From CAZKNJ01 sp964554185 (GTDB taxonomy: Bacteria; 4484-113): DNA of 9,353 nucleotides. Positions 1 through 5,933 of this stretch are shown here, piece after piece; the first letter of the stretch is position 1, and every line of letters begins with the position of its first letter. Position numbers and translations under genes: made by a program. Under the pieces are notes generated by a model. That model worked only from the letters and a program-made list of their open reading frames with translations, was not told the DNA's origin and did not search any database. The stretch covers positions 1 to 9,353 of the forward strand of contig CAZKNJ010000061.1 of NCBI GenBank assembly GCA_964554185.1, written 5' to 3'.

Positions 1-72
1 GCTGAGGAGAAGCTCCATCAGCTCCACGTCAAGCGCTTCGGACGCCTGCCGAAATACACGTTAGTTACTTAG
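1..72 (+). pseudogene. Possible truncated end of a dsRNA-binding domain (RNase III-like), partial at window edge
   Basis: Frame 1 is open from the window edge to a TAG at 70-72 and encodes 23 residues ending in RFGRLPKYTLVT. The spacing resembles helix 1 and strand 1 of a double-stranded-RNA-binding motif such as the one at the C-terminus of RNase III (pattern L-x-x-L-x-x-K-R-F-G-x-L-P-x-Y-x-x-V). About 16 of 20 codons end in G or C, as in the real genes of the window. A complete motif would need roughly 45 more residues, so if the resemblance is real the domain is cut off by the stop. Too short for certainty; it could be chance. Confidence 0.22.
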
Positions 73-87
73 CTGACCGCAAGCCCC

Positions 88-163
88 CTACACCACAATC
101 TCCCCGAAATCCACCACGGTCACGCCGTCCACGATGCCCCTTCGCCCGCACCACCGAGCCGGG
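88..163 (-). pseudogene. Decayed C-terminal coding remnant, product unknown
   Basis: On the minus strand the last 16 codons before a TAG at 88-90 read GIVDGVTVVDFGEIVV, with 14 of 16 third positions G or C. Directly upstream the same-quality coding signal (GSVVRAKG) lies in another frame. Removing one base from the C-run at 137-140 would fuse them into one peptide. A TAA at 164-166 blocks extension of that upstream frame. This looks like the tail of a gene with a frameshift and lost 5' part. I do not recognise the family. Confidence 0.2.
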
Positions 164-195
164 TTAAAGCCCGACCTACGAGGTTGCTTGTAGGT
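160..195. repeat. Two adjacent small inverted repeats (REP-like intergenic sequence)
   Basis: CGGG(160-163)/CCCG(170-173) with a 6-nt loop is followed at once by ACCTAC(174-179)/GTAGGT(190-195) with a 10-nt loop. The block lies downstream of the minus-strand aldolase stop and could act as a weak terminator or be a decayed REP-type element. The 9-mer GCTGACCGC also occurs twice nearby (72-80 and 223-231), which supports a repeat-derived intergenic region. Confidence 0.35.
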
Positions 196-246
196 TTGTT
201 CCTTTCTTGCTGGCGACTGGTGGCTGACCGCTGATAGCTGCATCCC

Positions 247-834
247 CTACTCCACCTGCAACTCCGCTTCCTCTTCCGCGTGCTCCAGCAGCAAGATGGC
301 TTCGTGCAGCGTCTCGTCCAGCGCCACCGCGCCGTGCCCCCGCCAGATGATCAGCCGCGCGCCCTGTGCCGCCGCCTCCGCCGTGGCTTCCGCCAACTCG
401 CGGCTGCCCTCCGGCAGCGGCGGCACCACCGCAATCTCCTCGTTGCTAAGCTCTACCACCCGCAGCCGTGGCCGCGGTTCCATCTCCGCCCACCGCATCA
501 GCGCTGGCGGGTGCGAATGCGCCATCGCGGCGATGCCGGGGTTGGCCTTGCGCGTAGCCTCGTAGGCGAACAGGTGCGCCAGCACCTCCATGCTCGGGTC
601 GCCCTCACCTGCGAGCTTCGCGCCGCTTTCGCTCACCAGGCACAGCGCCGCCTCGGGATTGGCCGCCACCTGCGCCATGCTCGCGCCGGTGCGGGTGATG
701 AACACCGATCCGTCGGGCATCCGCACCGACAGGTTACCTCCACACTCGCCGCCCCAACCGCGCGCCGCCAGCTCCTTCGCCGCGAACGCGAACTCCTCAA
801 TCACCGCCGGATGCGAATGGACTGCGTCTTGCAT
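247..834 (-). CDS. Class II aldolase/adducin family protein
   Basis: A 195-residue zinc-dependent class II aldolase-like protein, close to the usual FucA size of about 215. Members cleave or rearrange sugar phosphates such as L-fuculose-1-phosphate, or act on related sugar and thiosugar phosphates in the cytoplasm. Visible family marks are GNLS (33-36) and TGASM (49-53) of the phosphate-binding part, the likely catalytic Glu83 in SME, the zinc-binding pair His106 and His108 in HSHP, and the third zinc ligand His167 in RGHG. All catalytic positions are present. The ATG at 832-834 has no good Shine-Dalgarno; a TAGGAT hexamer sits 6 nt before it. It is divergent from gap and has no sugar kinase or isomerase neighbour, so the substrate cannot be named. 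Confidence 0.9.
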   Translation of the reverse strand: MQDAVHSHPAVIEEFAFAAKELAARGWGGECGGNLSVRMPDGSVFITRTGASMAQVAANPEAALCLVSESGAKLAGEGDPSMEVLAHLFAYEATRKANPGIAAMAHSHPPALMRWAEMEPRPRLRVVELSNEEIAVVPPLPEGSRELAEATAEAAAQGARLIIWRGHGAVALDETLHEAILLLEHAEEEAELQVE

Positions 835-840
835 AGCGCT

Positions 841-846
841 ATCCTA
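841..846 (-). promoter_or_regulatory. Candidate -10 hexamer for the aldolase gene, leaderless geometry
   Basis: TAGGAT on the minus strand ends 6 nt before the ATG at 834, so transcription would start at or next to the start codon. No convincing -35 was found. An AAGGAG at 855-860 is too far (20 nt) to be a ribosome binding site. The call rests mainly on the same arrangement at two other genes in this window. Confidence 0.3.
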
Positions 847-858
847 CCATCCCGCTCC

Positions 859-888
859 TTCACACTTCCCGCGCCGCCGTGCTACACT
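859..888 (+). promoter_or_regulatory. Promoter of gap with extended -10
   Basis: TTCACA at 859-864 (5 of 6 to the -35 consensus) is followed after 18 nt by TACACT at 883-888, preceded by TGC to give an extended -10 (880-888). Predicted start is near 895, leaving a leader of about 44 nt before the gap ATG. The region is shared with the divergent aldolase gene. Confidence 0.55.
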
Positions 889-915
889 TACGCGGAAACG
901 CTTGTGGACCGCGAA

Positions 916-925
916 ATCTGCAGAT
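916..925. promoter_or_regulatory. Perfect 10-bp palindrome in the gap leader
   Basis: ATCTGCAGAT is a perfect palindrome between the predicted transcription start of gap and its ribosome binding site (GGGAGGGAG, 928-936). A wider pair CGCGG(891-895)/CCGCG(909-913) precedes it. Either could be an operator half-site pair or a leader hairpin; no regulator is implied by the neighbours. Confidence 0.25.
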
Positions 926-938
926 CCGGGAGGGAGTA

Positions 939-1946
939 ATGGGTACCAAAGTAGGAATCAACGGCTTTGGCCGCATCGGGCGGCTGGTTACCCGCGTGCT
1001 GATGGCCGCCGGCGATATGGAACTGGTGGGCGTCAACGACATCGCGGGCATAGACATTCTGGCGCACCTCTTCAAGTACGACTCCACCTACGGCCACTAC
1101 CAGGGCACGGTCAAGGTGGACGGCGACAAGATCATGATTGACGGCAAGCCCGTCCGCGTCTGCGCCGAGCGCGACCCGGCGAACCTGCCGTGGAAGGAGC
1201 TGGGCGCCGACGTCATCCTCGAGTCCACCGGCCTGTTCACCAAGAAGGAAGACGCCGAAAAGCACCTTGCCGCGGGCGCCAAGCGCGTGGTCATTTCCGC
1301 GCCGGCCAAGGGCGACGTGGGGACCTTTGTGCTGAAGGTGAACTGCGACAGCTACGACCCCGCCAAACACTTCGTCATCAGCAACGCCTCCTGCACCACC
1401 AACTGCCTGGCGCCGATGGCGAAAGTGCTGCACGACAACTTCACCATTGAGCGCGGCCTGATGACCACCATCCACTCGGTGACGAACGACCAGGTAGTGT
1501 TGGACGCACCGCACAAGGACCTGCGCCGGGCGCGCGCCAGCTACGAGTCGATGATACCGACCAAGACCGGCGCCGCCGCCGCCATCGGCCTGGTTATCCC
1601 CGACCTGCAGGGCAAGCTGGACGGTTTCGCCATCCGCGTGCCCACCATCACCGTGAGCATCGTAGACCTGGTCTGCAATGTTGCCAAGGGAACGTCGGTA
1701 GATGAGGTCAACGCCGCAATGAAGGCCGCTTCCGTAGGGCCGATGAAGGGCATCCTCGGCTATTGCGACGAGCCGCTGGTGAGCGTGGACTTCCGCCACG
1801 ATTCCCACAGCTCCATCTTCGACTCGGGTTACACCAAGGTCATTGGCGGCACGCTGGTCAAGACGATGGCGTGGTACGACAACGAGTGGGGCTACTCCTG
1901 CCGCTGCGTGGATTTCTTCCGCCTCATGGCCGAGAAGGGACTGTAA
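939..1946 (+). CDS. gap: Glyceraldehyde-3-phosphate dehydrogenase, type I
   Basis: A 335-residue phosphorylating GAPDH of normal length. It converts glyceraldehyde-3-phosphate, NAD+ and phosphate to 1,3-bisphosphoglycerate in the cytoplasm. The N-terminal Rossmann motif is INGFGRIGR (7-15). Asn33-Asp34 in GVNDI suggests NAD rather than NADP preference. The catalytic cysteine is Cys152 in SNASCTTNC, the partner is His179 in TTIHS, and the C-terminus has WYDNEWGYS. The ATG at 939 is chosen because GGGAGGGAG lies 2-3 nt before it and conservation starts there; the frame is open further upstream. Less usual details are SYESMIPTKTGAA in place of the common NIIPTSTGAA, and VPTITVSIVDL in place of VPTPNVSVVDL. 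No pgk or tpi is adjacent; the gene appears to be monocistronic under its own promoter. Confidence 0.97.
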   Translation: MGTKVGINGFGRIGRLVTRVLMAAGDMELVGVNDIAGIDILAHLFKYDSTYGHYQGTVKVDGDKIMIDGKPVRVCAERDPANLPWKELGADVILESTGLFTKKEDAEKHLAAGAKRVVISAPAKGDVGTFVLKVNCDSYDPAKHFVISNASCTTNCLAPMAKVLHDNFTIERGLMTTIHSVTNDQVVLDAPHKDLRRARASYESMIPTKTGAAAAIGLVIPDLQGKLDGFAIRVPTITVSIVDLVCNVAKGTSVDEVNAAMKAASVGPMKGILGYCDEPLVSVDFRHDSHSSIFDSGYTKVIGGTLVKTMAWYDNEWGYSCRCVDFFRLMAEKGL

Positions 1947-1963
1947 GCCCTAAGAGGCAGAAT

Positions 1964-1976
1964 CCCGTCAGTCGGG
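1964..1976 (+). terminator. Short hairpin after gap, weak terminator candidate
   Basis: CCCG(1964-1967), TCAGT loop, CGGG(1973-1976) lies 18 nt after the gap stop. The stem has only 4 bp and no T-tract follows; a -10-like TAGAAT comes next instead. It may slow transcription or belong to the promoter region of the next gene. Confidence 0.25.
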
Positions 1977-1982
1977 TAGAAT
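1977..1982 (+). promoter_or_regulatory. -10 hexamer TAGAAT, probable leaderless promoter of the 1992 gene
   Basis: TAGAAT (5 of 6 to consensus) ends 9 nt before the ATG at 1992, which puts the transcription start about 1-3 nt from the start codon. There is no Shine-Dalgarno in those 9 nt. No -35 is recognisable. This would drive the 1992-4520 operon separately from gap, although read-through from gap across the 45-nt gap remains possible. Confidence 0.4.
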
Positions 1983-1991
1983 ATAGGGTCT

Positions 1992-2714
1992 ATGCGCCGG
2001 AGCTTCATCCTTCTCGCCACGCTCGCCGCGTTGCTGCTCGCCGCGTCCGCAGCGCAAGCTGCAACCGGCGTAACCGGCGGCTTTGAGCTCACCTTCACGC
2101 GCAATCCCAACAACAATCCCGAGCCTTCGCTGGAGATGACGCTCAGCGGCACCTTCGCCTCCTCCGGCGCGGACTTCTTCGCCGAGGCCACCTACCCCCT
2201 GCCCGGCGGCAGCTCCGAAACCGCGCAGTTCGTCTACCAGGGCGCCAAGAAGAAAGCATACTTCATCTACCCCGAGACCCTCAACCACCAGGAGCTGGTG
2301 CTGGACGAAGGAATGCACGCGCTGCTGGCGTTCATCCCGCAGGCGGCGCAAACCGTGTTCACCGCCGGGCTGGACGGCGTTTCCAAGCTCAAGGCTCAGC
2401 TCAAGCGCCTTGGCCCCGAAACCGTCGCGGGCGAGAAGCTCACCGCCTACTCCGTGATGCTGCCCGACGGCGCGGAAGCGCAGGTGCCATCGCGCGAAGG
2501 CCGTCCCTGGACGATGAAGATGTACTTCGGCGCGGACAAGAAGCTGCGGGCGGTGCGCGTGTCCACGGACGTTTCCAGCCTGCTGCTGAAACTCAAGGGT
2601 GTGGCGCGCGGGGAAGTGCCCGCCTCGCAATTCGCCCTGCCGGAAGGCTATTACCCGCTGGAGCCCATCAACGTGCGCTCCGCGGCGGACCAACATAATG
2701 CACGAAGAGATTGA
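1992..2714 (+). CDS. Exported protein, possibly LolA-like/DUF4412-like fold
   Basis: A 240-residue exported protein of unknown function. Residues 1-23 form a classic signal peptide (two Arg, long Ala/Leu core, AQA cleavage site before Ala24), so it should act in the periplasm or be secreted. There is no lipobox cysteine and no later membrane segment. The body is beta-rich. VAGEKLTAYSV (145-155), a 'simple-residue numbering' segment KMYFGADKKLRAVRV (176-190) and the ending FALPEGYYPL (214-223) resemble LolA-fold and DUF4412-type proteins, in which an extracted 'tY.v' strand is followed by an altered-charge strand and an F-x-x-P-x-G-Y end. This is a judgement from pattern, not a firm match. Its 3' end overlaps the sigma factor start by 17 nt, so the two are probably translated in a coupled manner. 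Confidence 0.75.
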   Translation: MRRSFILLATLAALLLAASAAQAATGVTGGFELTFTRNPNNNPEPSLEMTLSGTFASSGADFFAEATYPLPGGSSETAQFVYQGAKKKAYFIYPETLNHQELVLDEGMHALLAFIPQAAQTVFTAGLDGVSKLKAQLKRLGPETVAGEKLTAYSVMLPDGAEAQVPSREGRPWTMKMYFGADKKLRAVRVSTDVSSLLLKLKGVARGEVPASQFALPEGYYPLEPINVRSAADQHNARRD

Positions 2715-3600
2715 CGACGAACTTCTGCGCGACATAGAGGACGCGCGCCTGGAGAGCTCGCTGCTCGCGTACCTCGGGTTCATCAGCAACGTCGCGATTC
2801 TGGAGCCCGACGAAGTGAAGCGGCTGATGCGCACCATGCGCGACTCCTCAGTGCCGGAAGAGGAGCGGCTGGCCGCCCGCGAGAAGCTCGTCCTGGCCAA
2901 CACCCGCCTGGTCATCAACATCGCGCGCCAGTACCACCACGCCGGCGTCCACCTGATGGACCTCATCAGCGAGGGCACCATCGGCCTGATGGTCGCGGTG
3001 GAGAAGTTTGACCCCAAGAAGGGCTTCCGCCTTTCCACCTACGCCACCTGGTGGATTCGCCAGCGCATTCTGCGCTACATGGTCAACAACCAGTACCTCA
3101 TCCGCGTGCCCGAGCACGTGATAGACAAGATCAACCGCCTGAACCGCGCCAGTGTCGCGTTGCGGGCCAAGCTGGAGCGCGAGCCCACGGTGGAGGAACT
3201 GGCGGAAAAAACCGGCCTGACCCTGGAGGACATTGAGAAGTACGCGGCTTCGGTGCCCAGCATCCTCTCGCTTGAGGAGTCCTTTGAGAGCGCCGAGAGG
3301 GAGGACTCGCGCGGCCAGGGAATGCACGAGCGGGTCGGCAGCGGCGAGGAGATTATCCAGCACGTGCTCAACCGCAAGGCGGTGGCGCAGATGATGCAGC
3401 TGCTGGACGGCAAGGAGCGGCAGGTCATCCGCCTGCGGTACGGGCTTTGCGAGCAGCAGGACCCGCTCACCTCCGTAGGCGAGGAGACTCAGACGCTGGA
3501 GCAAATTGCCCAGGAGATGGGCGTCAGCCGCGAGCGCGTGCGCCAGATTGAGCGCCTCGCCCTGCAGAAGATTAAGAAGAGGTTCCTCCGGCGCAAGTGA
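2698..3600 (+). CDS. RNA polymerase sigma factor, sigma-70 family (RpoD-like, no region 1.1)
   Basis: A 300-residue sigma-70 factor with regions 1.2, 2, 3 and 4, so larger than ECF factors and close to group 2/3 alternative sigmas. Region 2 has KLVLANTRLVINIA (63-76), DLISEGTIGLM (88-98) and the -10 recognition helix STYATWWIRQRIL (113-125). Region 3 covers roughly 140-192. Region 4.2 is the helix-turn-helix LEQIAQEMGVSRERVRQIE (267-285). Oddities: region 1.2 is divergent (LLAYLGFISNVAIL); the RpoD Thr440 equivalent is Leu125; and region 4 has about 9 extra residues (CEQQDPLTSVGEETQ) between RYGL and TLEQIA. The ATG at 2698 lies inside the preceding gene with no clear Shine-Dalgarno, which suggests translational coupling. 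The TGA overlaps the next GTG. It may be a specialised sigma factor; its regulon cannot be read here. Confidence 0.93.
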   Translation: MHEEIDDELLRDIEDARLESSLLAYLGFISNVAILEPDEVKRLMRTMRDSSVPEEERLAAREKLVLANTRLVINIARQYHHAGVHLMDLISEGTIGLMVAVEKFDPKKGFRLSTYATWWIRQRILRYMVNNQYLIRVPEHVIDKINRLNRASVALRAKLEREPTVEELAEKTGLTLEDIEKYAASVPSILSLEESFESAEREDSRGQGMHERVGSGEEIIQHVLNRKAVAQMMQLLDGKERQVIRLRYGLCEQQDPLTSVGEETQTLEQIAQEMGVSRERVRQIERLALQKIKKRFLRRK

Positions 3601-4520
3601 GCGGGCAGTTCACCGCCGGCTACCTGCGCCTGTCCGTTGCCGAGCTGGAATCGCGGTCACGCGCACTGCGCGAGCTTCTCAGCCCCTGCGTGCTCTGCCC
3701 CCGCGAATGCCTGGCGGAACGGCTCAATAGCGGGCGCGGCGAATGCGGCGGCGGGAGGCTGGCCAAGGTCAGCTCCCATAACCTCCACTTCGGCGAGGAG
3801 CCCTGCCTGGTGGCGCAGGGCGGCAGCGGCACCGTCTTCCTCGGCGGCTGCAACCTCCATTGCCTCTTCTGCCAGAACTACCCCATCAGCCAGTTGCGCC
3901 ACGGCGTGGAAGTCGAGCCCGCGCGCCTGGCGAGCATGATGCTCTCGCTGCAGCGCGAGGGCGCGGAGAACCTCAACTTCGTCACCCCCACCCACTACAC
4001 CGCGCAGCTGATCGCCGCCCTCATCCTCGCTCGCGAGATGGGCCTGCGCCTGCCGCTGGTGTGGAACTCCGGCGGCTACGAGCGCGTGGAGGCCATCCGC
4101 CTGCTGGACGGCCTGGTGGATATCTACCTCCCCGACGCCAAGTACTCCGACGACGCATTGGCGCTGCGGCTGAGCGACGCGAAGGATTACTCGCTGGCCA
4201 ACCGCGCAGTGCTCACCGAAATGTGGCGGCAGGTGGGGCCGCTGCAACTCAACGAGCGCGGCGCGGCTCAGCGCGGCCTGTTGGTGCGCCACCTGGTGCT
4301 GCCGGGGCAGCTGGAAAACACGCACGGCGTGCTGGAGTTCCTCGCGGGATTGGACAAACAGCGCCACGTGGCGGTGAGCGTGATGGCGCAGTACTTCCCG
4401 GCCTACCGCGCGGTGCAGGACCCGGAGCTCAACCGCCGCGTCACCCGCGAGGAATGGAAGCAGGTCTCCGCCTGGGTGCACGAACTCGGCCTCACCGAAG
4501 GCTACCTCCAGCAGCGGTAG
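3597..4520 (+). CDS. Radical SAM protein, PflX/COG1313 family (pyruvate formate-lyase activase-like)
   Basis: A 307-residue cytoplasmic radical SAM enzyme. The 4Fe-4S cluster motif is CNLHCLFC (Cys85, Cys89, Cys92), i.e. CX3CX2C. The family-specific block follows: FCQNYPIS, NLNFVTPTH (115-123), LPLVWNSGGYERVE (142-155), DIYLPDAKYS, EMWRQVG and RHLVLPG. These agree with the COG1313 'PflX' group of proteins related to pyruvate formate-lyase activating enzyme, whose substrate is generally not established. An N-terminal cysteine set (Cys31, Cys34, Cys38, Cys50) could bind a second metal or cluster. No pyruvate formate-lyase or other glycyl-radical enzyme is nearby. The GTG start at 3597 overlaps the sigma factor stop (GTGA), a typical operon junction. 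Confidence 0.92.
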   Translation: MSGQFTAGYLRLSVAELESRSRALRELLSPCVLCPRECLAERLNSGRGECGGGRLAKVSSHNLHFGEEPCLVAQGGSGTVFLGGCNLHCLFCQNYPISQLRHGVEVEPARLASMMLSLQREGAENLNFVTPTHYTAQLIAALILAREMGLRLPLVWNSGGYERVEAIRLLDGLVDIYLPDAKYSDDALALRLSDAKDYSLANRAVLTEMWRQVGPLQLNERGAAQRGLLVRHLVLPGQLENTHGVLEFLAGLDKQRHVAVSVMAQYFPAYRAVQDPELNRRVTREEWKQVSAWVHELGLTEGYLQQR

Positions 4521-4528
4521 TTACCGCT
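4513..4528. terminator. Palindrome between convergent genes, candidate bidirectional terminator
   Basis: AGCGGTAGTTACCGCT is almost entirely self-complementary (stem AGCGGT/ACCGCT, loop AGTT). It contains the stop codons of both convergent genes: TAG 4518-4520 of the radical SAM gene and TAA 4521-4523 of the zinc-ribbon gene, which abut with no spacer. No T-tract is present, so intrinsic termination would be weak. Confidence 0.4.
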
Positions 4529-5141
4529 TCGCGCCGCAGGAGGGGCAGAATTTCGCGCCATCGGGGAAGTCGGCGCCGCACTTGGCGCAAACCGTCTTGG
4601 CGTCCAGCTTCCCGCCGCATTCGCTGCAGAACTTCGCCGGGTTCACGTGCGCGCCGCAGCCGGGGCAGATCACGTATTCCGCCAGCTTGTGGTCTTTCTT
4701 CCAGCCGTCGCGGTAACCGTCGAAGGTCGCGCGGTCAAGTTCCGCCTCGCGTTTGGCCACATCGGCGGCTTCGTCAATGGACGGCGCGCAGCTGGTGCAC
4801 AGGTGGATGTCGGGGTTGTAGCACTTGGCGCAGACGTAGTTGCCGCACTGGCGGCAGCGGTGGAAGTGCTGCTTGGCGTCCTCGATCGCCGCGGCGAAGG
4901 CCTTGTCGTGCGCCGAGCGGTAGGCCGCGTCCTTCACGTGGTCGGCCACCTGCTCAGCCTTGCCCAGCACGCCGCCGAAGAGGGAGCTCGCGGTGTCCAG
5001 GATGCTGCTGGCGGTGCCCGCGATGTAGCGCCGGTATTCGCAGCGCCAGGTGTCATTGCAGTGCTCGCAGAAAAACTCAAACTGGAAGCCGGTTTCGTCG
5101 CTTATATCGCTGTAGTTGTCGGAAAACGAGATTTCGCTCAA
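4521..5141 (-). CDS. Multi-zinc-ribbon protein
   Basis: A 206-residue cytoplasmic protein with 15 cysteines, no signal peptide and no clear membrane segment. Cysteine pairs come in order: CEHC (25, 28), then CRQC (96, 99), CAKC (104, 107) and CTSC (115, 118) as a central treble-clef-like group, then a C-terminal double zinc ribbon CPGC...CSEC (159, 162, 172, 175) and CAKC...CPSC (185, 188, 199, 202). The opening GFQFEFFCEHC and the Ala/Gly-rich stretch at 41-65 followed by HFHRCRQCG match a recurring bacterial family annotated only as zinc-ribbon proteins, whose role is unknown; nucleic-acid or protein binding is likely. The start is TTG at 5139-5141, supported by AAGGAG at 5148-5153 with 6-nt spacing. 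It has its own promoter and is convergent to the sigma operon. Confidence 0.85.
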   Translation of the reverse strand: MSEISFSDNYSDISDETGFQFEFFCEHCNDTWRCEYRRYIAGTASSILDTASSLFGGVLGKAEQVADHVKDAAYRSAHDKAFAAAIEDAKQHFHRCRQCGNYVCAKCYNPDIHLCTSCAPSIDEAADVAKREAELDRATFDGYRDGWKKDHKLAEYVICPGCGAHVNPAKFCSECGGKLDAKTVCAKCGADFPDGAKFCPSCGAKR

Positions 5142-5194
5142 GTTGGTCTCCTTACCGGAAAATGCGCCGCCATAACCGGCGCCGGCGTGCGATG

Positions 5195-5223
5195 AATATA
5201 CGCCCGTGCCACCCGCCGGTCAA
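5195..5223 (-). promoter_or_regulatory. Promoter of the zinc-ribbon gene
   Basis: On the minus strand TTGACC (5218-5223, 5 of 6 to the -35 consensus) and TATATT (5195-5200, 5 of 6 to the -10 consensus) are separated by exactly 17 nt. Predicted start is near 5187, giving a leader of about 45 nt with the AAGGAG ribosome binding site. A perfect palindrome CCGGCGCCGG (5176-5185) lies just downstream of the start and could be an operator. Confidence 0.6.
5208..5223 (-). repeat. 16-nt direct repeat, copy 1
   Basis: TTGACCGGCGGGTGGC on the minus strand, identical to 7890-7905. This copy covers the -35 and most of the spacer of the zinc-ribbon promoter and begins 67 nt upstream of its start codon. 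It could be a shared regulatory site or a small dispersed repeat. Confidence 0.4.
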
Positions 5224-5261
5224 CTGCCTTGAGCCGCGTTTGTTCAGCCTGCCCGCCGGCT

Positions 5262-5933
5262 CTAGTAGTACACCCCGTACACCAGGTCGTAGTTCGGATC
5301 GCCGTCGTAGAAGCACACGGCAAGATGCCCCTGCACCTCCATAATGCAGTTGAACGCGCCGACGTAGCCCTCGCTGAAAGCAGCCTCCGGCGTCCCCCAA
5401 TCGGAGCCGCTGGAATCCAGCGCCGTCATCAGCTTCAAGTCGAAGTTCGTTTCATCCATGTAGCTGATAACCGGCATTCCATCAATGATGGCGAGCCACG
5501 ACCAGCTTCCCACATCATCAGCCGAATCCAGCACCTGCGGCATGCTCCAGCCCGAGCCTTGCGCGTTCTCGGCGCGGATGAACCGCAGGTCCGGTGCGCC
5601 TGCATTGCGGTAGGCGAAAGCAGGATAGCCGTCCACCACCGCCAGGCAAGGCTGCTCCCCTACCGTGACTGCGGAGTCTACTCCGGCGGGAGTGTCCCAG
5701 GTGCTGCCGGTGGCGTCCAGCGCCCGGACATACTTCAGGCCGGTAGTTCCCAGATAGCCGATGGCGGGGTAGCCGTCGGCAATGATGAGCGACGTCCTTC
5801 CCGGGCTCATGGCAAGCGTGCTGTCGGCGGTCACCGGTGGATCCCAGGCCGTCCCGGTCGCATCCGTTGCCCTTATGTAAACCAACAAGTTGTCGACAAC
5901 GCTGTAGTAGCTCACGGCAGGATTGCCATCCAC
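5262..5933 (-). CDS. 3' part of the propeller lipoprotein frame (repeats 3-7)
   Basis: The frame after the TGA is open from 5966 to TAG 5262-5264. It encodes repeats 3 to 7 of the propeller-type region, each with an S/C-L-x-x-x-D-G-x-P-A strand, an aromatic pair such as YY or FY, and a D-A-x-G-x-x-W turn. The final residues are DLVYGVYY. The first possible start is GTG 5931-5933, but it has no ribosome binding site, sits in the middle of a repeat, and yields a protein without a signal peptide. I therefore regard it as the downstream half of the same gene, not an independent one. Confidence 0.6.
   Translation of the reverse strand: MDGNPAVSYYSVVDNLLVYIRATDATGTAWDPPVTADSTLAMSPGRTSLIIADGYPAIGYLGTTGLKYVRALDATGSTWDTPAGVDSAVTVGEQPCLAVVDGYPAFAYRNAGAPDLRFIRAENAQGSGWSMPQVLDSADDVGSWSWLAIIDGMPVISYMDETNFDLKLMTALDSSGSDWGTPEAAFSEGYVGAFNCIMEVQGHLAVCFYDGDPNYDLVYGVYY

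Noticed and set aside
88..243. A 51-codon minus-strand frame starting 3 nt after the aldolase stop
   Set aside because: Its first two thirds consist of repeat-like intergenic sequence; only the last 16 codons look coding, and that signal continues in a different frame.
879..938. Upstream start for gap giving 20 more residues
   Set aside because: The extra residues cover the promoter and ribosome binding site and are not GAPDH-like; ATG 939 begins exactly at the conserved N-terminus.
2599..2697. Longer N-terminus for the sigma factor
   Set aside because: The extra 33 residues are the out-of-frame shadow of the preceding coding region and lack sigma similarity.
3597..4520. AmmeMemoRadiSam system radical SAM enzyme
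   Set aside because: The conserved blocks fit COG1313 better, and no AMMECR1 or Memo gene is present in the window.
3860..5344. A 494-codon plus-strand frame across the radical SAM and zinc-ribbon genes
   Set aside because: It is Arg/Pro-rich with no recognisable motif, and it runs through two well-supported genes in other frames.
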